A DNA stretch of 64,000 bases from an uncultured Candidatus Melainabacteria bacterium (GTDB lineage: Bacteria; Cyanobacteriota; Vampirovibrionia; Gastranaerophilales; Gastranaerophilaceae), in assembly GCA_934700385.1 (NCBI GenBank), contig CAKUXO010000001.1, forward strand, positions 1-64,000. Direction: 5' to 3'. The position numbers were made by a program, and so were the translations under genes. The notes below the pieces were generated by a model. It saw only the letters and a program-made list of their open reading frames with translations, had not been told where the DNA came from and ran no database searches. Below, piece by piece: positions 53,302 to 62,512 of this stretch. The first letter of the stretch is position 1; every line of letters begins with the position of its first letter.

Positions 53302-53310
53302 TTTAACTCC

Positions 53311-54171
53311 TTAAGCGTTAGCTTTTTCTAATTCTATACCTTGTTTGATGAGGTTACATTTTGTTTCGTCACATCTTTTTTCTTCTGATTTATAAATTCT
53401 TGTTCTGTTGATTACTTCATCAAAATCGATTTGATGAGCGTCAAAATCAGGTCCATCAACACAAGCAAATTTAACTTTTCCGCCAACTGTTAATCTGCAA
53501 GCGCCACACATGCCTGTACCGTCAACCATAATTGGGTTCATTGAAGCTTCTGTTTTAATTCCATAAGGACGAGTTAACTCTGCAACTGCTCTCATCATAG
53601 GCATTGGACCTACTGCGATAACGTAATCAACTTTTTTAGAATCTATTATTTCTTTTGCAACTTGAGTTGTGAAACCTTTTGTTCCGTAAGAACCATCGTC
53701 TGTTGTAATATGAAGTTCGCTACAAGCATTTTTCATTTTATCTTCCCAGAAGATTAATTCTTTTGTTCTTGCGCCCATAACCATGTGAACTTCGTTTCCG
53801 GCTTCTTTAAAGGCTTTTGCAATTAAATAACAAGGTGCTGCGCCATAACCACCGGCAACACAAATTACTCTGCCATATTTTTCAATATGGGTTGGAACAC
53901 CTAAAGGTCCAACGATATCTTCAATACAATCGCCAACATCAAGAGTAGCAAGTTTTTTAGTTGTATAACCAACTGCCATATAAACAATTGTTAAAATTTC
54001 ATTTTGTCTATCATAATCTGCAATTGTTAGAGGAATTCTTTCAGAATTTTTATCTGTTCTTAAGATGATAAATTGTCCTGCTTTAGCGTTTTTTGTTATG
54101 AAAGGGGCTTTGATTTTAATTTCATATTGATTTTTACATAGCTCTTTTTTATAAAGAATTTCGTATCCCAT
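53311..54171 (-). CDS. NfnA/PyrK-like ferredoxin-NADP reductase subunit
   Basis: FAD is bound through RIPLTIADYD and the pyrophosphate region VCVAGGYGAAPCYL; NAD(P) through VIAVGPMPMMRAV. The 2Fe-2S cluster ligands lie in GTGMCGACRLTVGG and KFACVDGPDFDAHQIDF, the latter diagnostic of the NfnA/SudB branch. In Nfn it pairs with a GltA-like NfnB to bifurcate electrons between NADH, ferredoxin and NADPH; nfnB is not seen. ATG 54171 is preceded by GGAGGA; an in-frame TTG at 54189 overlaps that site. Confidence 0.85.
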   Translation of the reverse strand: MGYEILYKKELCKNQYEIKIKAPFITKNAKAGQFIILRTDKNSERIPLTIADYDRQNEILTIVYMAVGYTTKKLATLDVGDCIEDIVGPLGVPTHIEKYGRVICVAGGYGAAPCYLIAKAFKEAGNEVHMVMGARTKELIFWEDKMKNACSELHITTDDGSYGTKGFTTQVAKEIIDSKKVDYVIAVGPMPMMRAVAELTRPYGIKTEASMNPIMVDGTGMCGACRLTVGGKVKFACVDGPDFDAHQIDFDEVINRTRIYKSEEKRCDETKCNLIKQGIELEKANA

Positions 54172-54282
54172 TTTTATAGATTCCTCCAATTGTTTAGATT
54201 ACTTTAACTAAGAATATATTATAGCAAAAATTATGCTTTGTCACTTTTTTACATTTTGTTAATGGATAGCTGTTTGAATATT

Positions 54283-54774
54283 TTATACTATATATTTTTC
54301 TAAAATCAGCTTTTTTAATGCCTTAGCATGAATTGCACTTGGTTCTATTTCTAAAACTTTTTCAAGATAGATAAGGGCTTCATGGTATTTTGCAACTTTT
54401 TTATATGCGGCAGCAAGCGCAAAAAGTGCGTCAATAAACTTTTCATCATAAGAAATTGCAATTTTTAAATCTTCAATTGCTTTTTCAATTTCTTGCTTAT
54501 TTGAATTAGGGTTTTCTAAAATGATTTTTGATTTATTGTAATATGCGTCAATCATTTTAGGATTTAATTGAATAGCTTTTGTATAATCAAGCATAGCTTC
54601 ATTAAAATTAGATAATGCGTGATATGCAACTGCTCTATAAAAATATGAAATTTCCCAATCTTTTTTAAGTTCAATAGATTTATTTATAAATTCAATGGCT
54701 TCAATATATTTTCCCTCTTGAATTTTATAAATACCTTCATCTATAAGCCTTTTATATTCTTCTTTTTCAGACAT
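54283..54774 (-). CDS. TPR-repeat protein
   Basis: 163 residues made of four TPRs, such as IDEGIYKIQEGKYIEAIEFI and ALFALAAAYKKVAKYHEALI. No signal peptide, so cytoplasmic. It has its own short upstream gap towards a plus-strand gene. Partner unknown. Confidence 0.75.
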   Translation of the reverse strand: MSEKEEYKRLIDEGIYKIQEGKYIEAIEFINKSIELKKDWEISYFYRAVAYHALSNFNEAMLDYTKAIQLNPKMIDAYYNKSKIILENPNSNKQEIEKAIEDLKIAISYDEKFIDALFALAAAYKKVAKYHEALIYLEKVLEIEPSAIHAKALKKLILEKYIV

Positions 54775-54828
54775 CTTTTATCCTTTTAAAAATAATTTAT
54801 ATAACATTTTAACATATATTAAAAAATC

Positions 54829-54857
54829 TTGAATAATTGTAAAAAATGTTATACAAT
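54829..54857 (+). promoter_or_regulatory. Sigma-70 promoter
   Basis: TTGAAT (54829-54834), 17 nt, TACAAT (54852-54857). A 7-bp dyad TATACAA/TTGTATA (arms about 54850-54856 and 54875-54881) overlaps the -10 and could be an operator. The following leader is about 45 nt. Confidence 0.65.
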
Positions 54858-54909
54858 TAAGAAAAATAAGTGTGTTGTATAGGAAAATATATAGAAAGTA
54901 AGGTGCAAT

Positions 54910-55203
54910 ATGGCAATTCATCCAATTCAAGCGTTTAATGCTATGCCAACAAAGAAAAAGGCTGCCGTTATTGGGGGCGCTGCTGTAGCAGCTGCTGTTG
55001 TAGCTAGTGGTGCTTTAGCTTATAGCAAAGGTAAAAGCGCAATTCCTGAAACAATTGAAAATTCAAAAGTTCTTCAAAGAACAGGAATTGCTTTGAAAGA
55101 GGGCTATAAAAAATTAGCTGGTTCTGTTGTTGAAACTTTTAAATCAATTCCAGCTAAAGTTTCAAATGCTTTTCATAAAGCTGAAAATGTAGAAAAAGCA
55201 TAA
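54910..55203 (+). CDS. Small protein with one membrane-type helix
   Basis: 97 residues: MAIHPIQAFNAMPTKKK, then a hydrophobic Ala/Val/Gly segment (AAVIGGAAVAAAVVASGALAY) and an amphipathic basic C-terminal half (LKEGYKKLAGSVVETFKSI). No recognised family. It has its own promoter and terminator. It may be a small inner-membrane protein or a phasin-like surface binder. Confidence 0.6.
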   Translation: MAIHPIQAFNAMPTKKKAAVIGGAAVAAAVVASGALAYSKGKSAIPETIENSKVLQRTGIALKEGYKKLAGSVVETFKSIPAKVSNAFHKAENVEKA

Positions 55204-55223
55204 AATAAAAATAATTAGTTTTT

Positions 55224-55256
55224 AAACACATCCTTTTAAAAAAAAGGATGTGTTTT
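55224..55256 (+). terminator. Rho-independent terminator
   Basis: A 14-bp stem AAACACATCCTTTT / AAAAGGATGTGTTT with an AAAA loop and T-run, 20 bp after the stop. Confidence 0.9.
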
Positions 55257-55268
55257 AGTATATAATAA

Positions 55269-55307
55269 AATTAAGTTTAAGAATTAAGTTTAAGAATTAA
55301 GTTTAAG
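55269..55307 (+). repeat. Three perfect 13-bp tandem repeats in a 5' leader
   Basis: AATTAAGTTTAAG occurs three times without a gap (55269-55281, 55282-55294, 55295-55307). The last copy runs into the AAGGAG ribosome site of the gene at 55316, and TATAAT (55261-55266) lies just before the first copy. Confidence 0.9.
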
Positions 55308-55315
55308 GAGTGAAA

Positions 55316-57064
55316 ATGAGTATTGTAGAAAAAATTAATTCACCTGATGATTTAAAAAATTTATCTTATGATGAGATGAATGTTTTAGCTGATGAAATCA
55401 GAAAAGGAATAATAAATCGTGTTAATCATATAGGTGGACACTTGGGGCCTGATTTAGGTATTGTTGAAGCAACAATTGCTATGCACTATGTTTTTAATTC
55501 ACCTAAAGATAAATTTGTTTTCGATGTTTCACATCAAATGTATCCTCATAAAATTTTAACAGGAAGAAAACACGGCTTTTTTGATAATGAAAGACTTTTT
55601 GAAATAAATGGCTATTCAAATCCTTTAGAATCTGAACACGATAACTTTGTTATTGGCCACACTTCAACTTCTGTTTCATTGGCTTGTGGTTTAGCAAAAG
55701 CAAGAGATATCAAAAAAGAAAAATTTAACGTTATAGCCCTAATTGGTGATGGCTCTTTATCTGGTGGTGAAGCGTTTGAGGGGTTAGATAATGCCGCTAT
55801 GTTAAATTCTAATTTTATTGTTATTGTTAATGATAACGAAATGTCTATTGCAAAAAATCAAGGCGGTTTATATTCAAACTTAAAAAAACTTAGAGAAACA
55901 AAAGGCGAAGCTAAAGATAATTATTTTAAAACCCTTGGTTTTGAATATATCTATCTTGAAGAAGGAAACAACATTAAAGCTCTAATTGAAACTTTTGATA
56001 AAATTAAAGATTTTGATAAACCGATTGTTGTTCATATCCACACTCTAAAAGGAAAAGGTTATAAACCGGCTGAAACTCAAAAAGAACGCTATCATTGGCA
56101 ACTAAGCGGATTTTTGGGTAATGAAAATACTCCTATATCAAATGAAGAAACTTATGAATCTCTTACAGTTGATTTTCTTTTAGACAAAAAACAAAAAGGT
56201 GAACCTGTTGTTGCAATTTGTCCTGCCACTCCTGGGGCAGTTGGTTTTAGCCAAGATTTTAGAGATAAAATGGGCGAAAATTATGTTGATACTGCAATAG
56301 CTGAAGAACACGCAGTTGCTTTTGCTTCTTCTTTAGCTTATGGCGGGGCAAAGCCTGTTTTGGCGGTTTTAAGCTCATTTATTCAAAGAACATACGATCA
56401 ACTATCTCAAGATTTAGCTTTAAACAATTCTTCGGCTGTGATTTTGGTTTATTGGGGCGCAATTAGCCCAGCAGATTGCACACATCTTGGGGTTTTTGAT
56501 ATTCCTTTAATTTCAAATATTCCAAATATTGTTCATTTGAATCCAACAAATAAAGAAGAATATCTTAAAATGTTAAATTGGGCTTATGAACAAAATGAAC
56601 ACCCTGTTGTAATTAGAGTTCCTTTTGGAGAAGTAAAAGAAACAAAAATTGAAGATAAAACAGATTATTCAATTTTAAATAAGTTTAAAACAATTGAAAA
56701 AGGTGAAAAAGTTGCAATTTTAGGATTAGGTAATTTCTTTGACTTAGCTTGTGAAGTTAAAGAAACTTTAAAGAAAAATAATATTAATGCTACTTTAATT
56801 AATCCTTGTTTTGCAACGGGAGTTGATAAAGAAATTCTTGAAGAATTGAAAAACAATCATCAAATAGTTGTTACCTTAGAAGATGGTGTTTTAGACGGTG
56901 GTTTTGGTGAAAAAATTTCAAGATTTTATTCAACAAGTGATATGAAAGTTTTGAATTTTGGTGCTAAAAAAGAATTTTCAGATAGAGTGTCGTTAAATGA
57001 ACTATATGAAAAATATCACTTAAAAGCTGAACTTATTGTTAAAGATATTTTAGATTTAATGTAA
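55316..57064 (+). CDS. 1-deoxy-D-xylulose-5-phosphate synthase-like enzyme
   Basis: Thiamine diphosphate binding is shown by GDGSLSGGEAFEGLDNAA...NDNEMSI, and FDVSHQMYPHKILTGR with HTSTSVSLACGL supply the DXS-type histidines. EEHAVAFASSLA gives the catalytic Glu. The protein is short (582 residues against ~620-640), and blocks that bind glyceraldehyde phosphate are changed: the usual DRAG...DGxTH reads YWGAISPADCTH and the usual RYPRG reads RVPFG. So it is a DXS homologue of uncertain substrate rather than a secure isoprenoid enzyme. ATG 55316 is set by AAGGAG; GTG 55310 is unlikely. Confidence 0.75.
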   Translation: MSIVEKINSPDDLKNLSYDEMNVLADEIRKGIINRVNHIGGHLGPDLGIVEATIAMHYVFNSPKDKFVFDVSHQMYPHKILTGRKHGFFDNERLFEINGYSNPLESEHDNFVIGHTSTSVSLACGLAKARDIKKEKFNVIALIGDGSLSGGEAFEGLDNAAMLNSNFIVIVNDNEMSIAKNQGGLYSNLKKLRETKGEAKDNYFKTLGFEYIYLEEGNNIKALIETFDKIKDFDKPIVVHIHTLKGKGYKPAETQKERYHWQLSGFLGNENTPISNEETYESLTVDFLLDKKQKGEPVVAICPATPGAVGFSQDFRDKMGENYVDTAIAEEHAVAFASSLAYGGAKPVLAVLSSFIQRTYDQLSQDLALNNSSAVILVYWGAISPADCTHLGVFDIPLISNIPNIVHLNPTNKEEYLKMLNWAYEQNEHPVVIRVPFGEVKETKIEDKTDYSILNKFKTIEKGEKVAILGLGNFFDLACEVKETLKKNNINATLINPCFATGVDKEILEELKNNHQIVVTLEDGVLDGGFGEKISRFYSTSDMKVLNFGAKKEFSDRVSLNELYEKYHLKAELIVKDILDLM

Positions 57065-57097
57065 ATTTAATGTAAAACCATTCTTCATTCTTAAATT

Positions 57098-57133
57098 AAA
57101 AGCACTTGGGTTATTATCCAAGTGCTTTTTTTT
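57098..57133 (+). terminator. Rho-independent terminator
   Basis: A 12-bp stem AAAAGCACTTGG / CCAAGTGCTTTT, an 8-nt loop and a run of T, 33 bp after the stop. Confidence 0.9.
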
Positions 57134-57150
57134 GATAAATAAAATTATAA

Positions 57151-59256
57151 TTAAACCCCAGGAAGTGGAATTGAAGCCTTTTCATCATCATATTCAATTA
57201 AATTAGATGAAGAAGTGTCAAATTGTTTTTGTGGTTTAGATGGTTTTTGTTGATTAATTTGATTTTGATTAGTTTTTGGTTTTAATTTAAGATTTTCTTC
57301 TTGAACTTGAGTTTTGTCATTAGCTTTGTTATCAGCCTCTTTTTCTTCTGTTTCATCAACATTTTCGTTAACATCTTCAATTTTAATTGGGCTTAGAGTA
57401 TTTGAACCGTTAAGTTTTGGATAATCAAATACGCTTGTTGGGAAGTTTTTAATTGCAACTTTCATATAATCAGCAAAAATTCTTGCAGGCATGGCACCCC
57501 CTGTAATCCCCGGAAGTTTTGAATTGTTATCGTTTCCAACCCAAACTCCTGTTACAATATCTGGTGTAAAACCAACAAACCAAGCGTCACGATAATCGTT
57601 TGTTGTACCTGTTTTACCTGCTATATTTTGAGCAATATTTGCTGCTTTACCTGTTCCTATTTCAACAACTTTTCTAAGCATATAAGTCATGCCTGCGGCT
57701 GTTTCAAAGTTAATTACTTTAACAATTTTAGGGCCTGAATTTTCATAAATTGTAACTCCTCTGGAGTTTTCAACCCTTTCAACGCTATATGGGCGAACCC
57801 TGTAACCGCCATTTGCAAAAGCGCCATAGGCAACTGCCATATCATAAAGTTTAACACCATTTGAACCAAGGGCAATTGTCATATCGTTTGCTAAAGGTGT
57901 TGTAATTCCCATTTCTTTTGCGGTTTGAATAACGGCATCTACCCCAGATTTTTTAATTAATCTAACGGCAGCAACGTTGGATGAAATTGCTAAGGCTTGC
58001 CAAATGGTGATTTTACCTCTATATTTTTTACCATAGTTTTTAGGTGACCAATCTTGAATTGTTAAAGGTGTGTCTTCAATTATGTTATCTACGCCAACAC
58101 CTTGTTGCAGGGCAGTTGCATAAACAAATGGTTTAAAAGAAGAACCAGATGGTCTTATTGCTTTTGAAACCCTGTCATATTGACTTTGTTCATAGTTTTT
58201 ACCACCGATATAAGCATAAATTCTTCCTGTTGTAGGTGAGAAAGAAAATAGCGCAACTTGATTAGCAGGTTTTGTTAAACCGGCTTTTGAAAGAGCAGAA
58301 GTTGCAACGTTTTGCGCAGCATTTTGAGATTTATAATCAAGAGTTGTGTAAATCTTTAAGCCGCCTTGAGAAATTTCTTGTTCTTCAAAACCAATGTTTT
58401 TAAGTTCATTTAAAACAAAGTCTATGAAATATGGCGCTTTGTTATATGAATAAATCCTTGGTTTATTTGATAACGAGAGCCCCTCCTTTTGAGCCTTAAG
58501 CATTTGATCTTCTGTAATAAATTTATTACGATACATTTTTCTCAAAACTTGATTTCTTCTTTTTAATCCTGCTTTTTTATTAGCAAAAGGAGAATAAATT
58601 GAAGGTGCTTGAGGTAAGCCCGCAATAAGGGCTTGTTCAGCTAGTGTTAATTGAGATAAATCTTTATCAAAGAAAGTTTTAGCTGCACTTGAAACCCCAT
58701 AAACCCCAGAACCAAGATAAACAGAGTTTAAATACATTTCTAAAATTTCATCTTTTGAAATAGTTTTTTCAATTCTATGAGCAATAATTAATTCTTTAAT
58801 TTTTCTATCAAAAGTTCTTTCATTTGATAAGAAAAGAATTCTTGCAAGCTGTTGAGTTATTGTTGAAGCCCCTTGTTTAACTTCGCCTGAAGCTATGTTT
58901 GTAAGGGTAGATCTTATCATACCAACTGTATCAAACCCACGGTGATGATAAAAATTCTTGTCTTCTGTTGCAATAATTGCCTTTTTAAGGTAATCAGGAA
59001 TTTTATCAATTGAAACTTTTTCAAATTTAAAAGCAGTGAAAGTTTTAATAACTTCGCCATCTGCCGAGTATATTGTTGTAACAGGGTTTGGTTTAATATC
59101 TTCAAAGTTTGAAATAGGTGGTAAACTTGCAAGATAAATATTAAACGCTGCAATTGCCGCTAAAACGGCTGAAACTCCCATTGAAAAAAGACATAAGAAA
59201 ATGTTTCTTTTCTTTGGTCCTTTTTTTGTAATTCTTTTTCTTCTAACACTATTCAT
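57151..59256 (-). CDS. Class A penicillin-binding protein (PBP1a type)
   Basis: A basic cytoplasmic tail and one membrane helix precede the GT51 glycosyltransferase (ATEDKNFYHHRGFD, GASTITQQLAR, KIKELIIAHRIEK). The transpeptidase has RPSGSSFKPFVYA (SxxK), SSNVAAVR (SxN) and AGKTGTTNDYRDAWF (KTG). The final ~80 residues are Gln/Asn/Lys-rich and disordered. It polymerises and cross-links peptidoglycan. 701 residues is normal. Its promoter lies in the 107-bp gap shared with tatD. Confidence 0.93.
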   Translation of the reverse strand: MNSVRRKRITKKGPKKRNIFLCLFSMGVSAVLAAIAAFNIYLASLPPISNFEDIKPNPVTTIYSADGEVIKTFTAFKFEKVSIDKIPDYLKKAIIATEDKNFYHHRGFDTVGMIRSTLTNIASGEVKQGASTITQQLARILFLSNERTFDRKIKELIIAHRIEKTISKDEILEMYLNSVYLGSGVYGVSSAAKTFFDKDLSQLTLAEQALIAGLPQAPSIYSPFANKKAGLKRRNQVLRKMYRNKFITEDQMLKAQKEGLSLSNKPRIYSYNKAPYFIDFVLNELKNIGFEEQEISQGGLKIYTTLDYKSQNAAQNVATSALSKAGLTKPANQVALFSFSPTTGRIYAYIGGKNYEQSQYDRVSKAIRPSGSSFKPFVYATALQQGVGVDNIIEDTPLTIQDWSPKNYGKKYRGKITIWQALAISSNVAAVRLIKKSGVDAVIQTAKEMGITTPLANDMTIALGSNGVKLYDMAVAYGAFANGGYRVRPYSVERVENSRGVTIYENSGPKIVKVINFETAAGMTYMLRKVVEIGTGKAANIAQNIAGKTGTTNDYRDAWFVGFTPDIVTGVWVGNDNNSKLPGITGGAMPARIFADYMKVAIKNFPTSVFDYPKLNGSNTLSPIKIEDVNENVDETEEKEADNKANDKTQVQEENLKLKPKTNQNQINQQKPSKPQKQFDTSSSNLIEYDDEKASIPLPGV

Positions 59257-59363
59257 ACCGATATTTTATAGTAAACATGAAAGAAAAGGCAATAATTTAG
59301 AAAAATTAACATATTATAACAAATATTTCTTTTATTTTATAATTAATCTGATAGAATAATATT

Positions 59364-60122
59364 ATGAAATTAACTGATACTCACGCACATATTAATATGT
59401 TATCTAATCCTGAATTAGGAATAATTGAAGCAAAAGACGCCGGTGTTGAAACAATTATTATTCCAACTGCTTATGAGGGAGATTTTGAACCTGTTTTAAA
59501 TTTGTGTGAAAGATTTGAAAATGTCTATGCACTTTTAGGGGTTCATCCTGAAGAATGTGAAAAATTCAATGATGAAACTGCAAAAAAGATAATTCAATAT
59601 GCAAAAGAAAACAAAAAAGTTATAGGAATTGGTGAAATTGGGCTTGATTATCATTACACAAAAGAAAACATTGATATTCAAAAAAATTGTTTCATATCTC
59701 AAATTGAAATAGCTAAAATGCTTGATTTACCAATGGTTATCCATGATAGAGATGCTCATTTTGATACTCTTGAAATTCTTAAAAAACATAACGCTAAAAA
59801 AGTTCTTCTTCATTGTTTCTCTGGAAGTGTTGAATTTATGAAAGAATGTGTGAAACTTGGCTATAAAATAGCGCTTGGCGGTGTTGTTACTTTTAAAAAT
59901 GCAAAAGTAATTAAAGAAGTAGTAAAAGAAATAGACCTAGCTGATTTAATGCTTGAAACAGATTGCCCTTATTTAACTCCACATCCTTTTCGAGGAATGG
60001 AAAATTCACCAAAATATATAGGTTTTGTTGCAAAAGAAATTGCAAGTTTAAAAAACTTGCCTTATGATTCAATTGTTGATATTACAACAAAAAATGCAAA
60101 AGAATTTTTTAATATAGATTAG
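59364..60122 (+). CDS. tatD: TatD family metal-dependent nuclease
   Basis: The metal-binding His and Glu/Asp are in TDTHAHINML, LLGVHPEECE, GIGEIGLDYHY, LHCFSGSVEFM and ETDCPYLTPHPFRG. The length of 252 residues is typical. TatD enzymes act as 3'-5' exonucleases in DNA repair or quality control. There is no ribosome site before the ATG; a TAGAAT or TATAAT element lies 6 or 20 nt upstream, so a short or absent leader is likely. Confidence 0.9.
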   Translation: MKLTDTHAHINMLSNPELGIIEAKDAGVETIIIPTAYEGDFEPVLNLCERFENVYALLGVHPEECEKFNDETAKKIIQYAKENKKVIGIGEIGLDYHYTKENIDIQKNCFISQIEIAKMLDLPMVIHDRDAHFDTLEILKKHNAKKVLLHCFSGSVEFMKECVKLGYKIALGGVVTFKNAKVIKEVVKEIDLADLMLETDCPYLTPHPFRGMENSPKYIGFVAKEIASLKNLPYDSIVDITTKNAKEFFNID

Positions 60123-60140
60123 TATAAAAAGGAAATAAAA

Positions 60141-60398
60141 ATGTCACAACAACAAATTCAAGGCACAATTAAAACAAGAATGGCAGTTTTGGTTTTTTGT
60201 AAAGATGTTGCAAACCCACTTGTTTTATATTTTGATAACGCACAAAAAGTTTATGAAGATTTAAAAACTTTAATTAACTCTAATGAAGTTAAAATGGTTG
60301 AATTTGAACCATTAGGACCAATTAAAAAAGCTTCAATTTTATCTGATAGAATTGTTAGCGTTGCACTTCAAGAAGAAAGATATTTATCTCAAGAATAA
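60141..60398 (+). CDS. Small conserved-looking protein of unknown function
   Basis: 85 residues, beginning MSQQQIQGTIKTRMAVLVF, then VLYFDNAQKVYEDLKTLI and EFEPLGPIKKASIL. It has mixed alpha-beta character and no known motif. AAAAAGGAAATAAAAATG supports translation, and the gene is tightly packed between tatD (18 bp) and tlyA (2 bp), so it is probably real. A nucleotide- or RNA-related role would be a guess from neighbours only. Confidence 0.65.
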   Translation: MSQQQIQGTIKTRMAVLVFCKDVANPLVLYFDNAQKVYEDLKTLINSNEVKMVEFEPLGPIKKASILSDRIVSVALQEERYLSQE

Positions 60399-60400
60399 TT

Positions 60401-61189
60401 ATGGCAGCTAAAAAAAGATTAGATTTAATTTTATTTGAAAGAGGTTTTTTCAACACAAAAAGCTCTGCAAGTGCTAATATTTTAGCTCATAATGTTAAAA
60501 TAAACGGCGAAGTTGTTTCAAAAGCAGGTGCATTATATGATGAAAACTTTTTGTTTAATGAAGAAAACCCTGCTTTAATTGAAATTAATTCAATTCCTTT
60601 TGTTTCAAGGGGCGGATTAAAACTTCAACACGCACTTGATACTTTTAAAATAGATTTAAAAGATAAAATTTGTATTGATATGGGTGCTTCAACGGGCGGT
60701 TTTACAGATTGTATGCTTCAATATGGCGCAAAATTTGTTTATGCGCTGGATTGTGGATATAATCAACTTGCTTGGAAATTAAGAGAAGATAAAAGAATTA
60801 AATCAATTGAAAAAATAAACGTTAAAAATTGCACTTTTTTTGATGTTTTTGGAACTCAAGACCCTGAAAGTGTTGAATTACCCAGCTTTATGAGTATGGA
60901 TTTATCTTTTATTTCAATTAAAAAAGTTCTTGAAAATTGCAAAAATTTAATCTCAAAAAATGCCTCTTGTGTTCTTTTGATTAAACCTCAATTTGAAGCA
61001 GATAAAAATGAAGTTGATAAAGGCGGAGTTATTAAAGACCCGAAACTTAGAAAAAAAATTACAGATGACATTGAAAACTATTGTAATTCAATCGGCTTTA
61101 AAACTCTTGGTTTAATTGAAAGCCCAATTCAAGGCGCTAAAAGTAAAAATACTGAATATTTAATTTATTTACAAAGAAATGAGGAGTAA
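60401..61189 (+). CDS. tlyA: TlyA family rRNA 2'-O-methyltransferase / hemolysin-like
   Basis: An S4 RNA-binding domain (KKRLDLILFERGF...ILAHNVKINGEVV) is followed by an FtsJ-like methyltransferase: FVSRGGLKLQHAL, CIDMGASTGGFTDCML (SAM site), MSMDLSFISIKKV and LIKPQFEA. The K-D-K-type catalytic residues are in the expected order. The family methylates 16S and 23S rRNA ribose 2'-hydroxyls. 262 residues. Confidence 0.92.
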   Translation: MAAKKRLDLILFERGFFNTKSSASANILAHNVKINGEVVSKAGALYDENFLFNEENPALIEINSIPFVSRGGLKLQHALDTFKIDLKDKICIDMGASTGGFTDCMLQYGAKFVYALDCGYNQLAWKLREDKRIKSIEKINVKNCTFFDVFGTQDPESVELPSFMSMDLSFISIKKVLENCKNLISKNASCVLLIKPQFEADKNEVDKGGVIKDPKLRKKITDDIENYCNSIGFKTLGLIESPIQGAKSKNTEYLIYLQRNEE

Positions 61190-61191
61190 CA

Positions 61192-62442
61192 GTGCCAAGC
61201 ATTGTAGAAAGTCTTAGTTTAATCAGCAAAACCATGGATTCTATTTTAGATTTCATTACGCTTGATGAAAAATTATCGCAAGATTTTAAAAATTATTTAG
61301 AAATTAATGAAATTGAAATTAACAATCAAAATGATTTCAATAGAATTATAATTCAATATGCTCTTGATATGAAAATGCAAAATGGATTAAGAGTTTTAGA
61401 ATATTATAGAAGAAATAATAATTCTTATGATGAAGTAGTGAATGCCCTTTTGAACTCTTTTTCTTGCGTTTTTAAGGTAGATAAAGTTTTACAAAATGGT
61501 TTTGAAGTTACTATGATGACTTCAGGCGTTCCTTTGACTTTAATTCCATTAGTTAAAATGAGCCATTTGAAACAAATTGGCAAAAATGATTTTATGGAAG
61601 CAAGAATTGTTGAAATTAATAATGTTCAATATATCTTAGAAATTTATGATGTTTTATCTGAATATAATGTTTTTGAAGGGACAATGGATGCTATTAAATA
61701 TATGCTTCAAAATCCTAAAATTGCTTATTATAAAAATGATGAAATTAAACAAAAACTTGTTTCAAGCGCAAAAGATTTTTATGAAAAATTTATTGAATGT
61801 TTTAAATCTGATTTTATTGTTACAACAAATAAAGAAATTGATGATTTAATTGAATATTTTAACAAGTTTCGTCTTGGTGAAAAATTAGATGGCTATCAAG
61901 ATTTAATTGAAGAAATTGATTGTAATAAATATATTAACGTTAAAGAATTAAATTGCAGCGATTCAAAATTTTTAGCTAACGCATTTGGTGGTTTTTCAAC
62001 TCATAAAGAAACTTATGACGTTGGTCTTTGGATAGATAAAAAAAGAGGATTGTATGTTATTCCTTTCTTAAAAACATTCTTTAATTGTTTCAAAGAAGAC
62101 GTTGAAAACGCAAAAGAATGTATTTGCGAATTTTTAACATCAGATAAAATCCCCCCTGGGGTTATAAAATATGCAAAAGAGCAAAATGAAAACTTTTTTG
62201 ATGTTGTAAATAAAAATTTAAAAACAAACTTTAATAATCTTGAAGAAATTCTTTTTAATTCTAAAACCGTTTTTTTAGATGAAGGTATTTTTTCGCCTGT
62301 TTTAGTTTTATTTAATTCAGATTTATTTTCATCAATTTTAAAATATGAAAAACCTAAAAAATATGAAAACATTGGAAGAAACGACCCTTGCCCATGTGGT
62401 TCTGGGTTGAAATATAAAAAATGCTGTGGAAAAAGCGTTTAA
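61192..62442 (+). CDS. Unknown protein with C-terminal SEC-C zinc motif
   Basis: The last 25 residues, IGRNDPCPCGSGLKYKKCCG, form a SEC-C motif, the zinc module seen at the end of SecA and in many unrelated proteins. The first ~390 residues are helical with no recognised domain. Translation starts at GTG 61192, with GAGGAG upstream, overlapping the 3' end of tlyA closely. It may bring the zinc module to ribosome or SecB-type partners, but this is only by family analogy. Confidence 0.75.
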   Translation: MPSIVESLSLISKTMDSILDFITLDEKLSQDFKNYLEINEIEINNQNDFNRIIIQYALDMKMQNGLRVLEYYRRNNNSYDEVVNALLNSFSCVFKVDKVLQNGFEVTMMTSGVPLTLIPLVKMSHLKQIGKNDFMEARIVEINNVQYILEIYDVLSEYNVFEGTMDAIKYMLQNPKIAYYKNDEIKQKLVSSAKDFYEKFIECFKSDFIVTTNKEIDDLIEYFNKFRLGEKLDGYQDLIEEIDCNKYINVKELNCSDSKFLANAFGGFSTHKETYDVGLWIDKKRGLYVIPFLKTFFNCFKEDVENAKECICEFLTSDKIPPGVIKYAKEQNENFFDVVNKNLKTNFNNLEEILFNSKTVFLDEGIFSPVLVLFNSDLFSSILKYEKPKKYENIGRNDPCPCGSGLKYKKCCGKSV

Positions 62443-62512
62443 ATAGATTAATCTTTTAAAAAAATAGAAATTATGATAGTATTAAAAAATAAAAGATAAG
62501 GAGTTTTAAATT

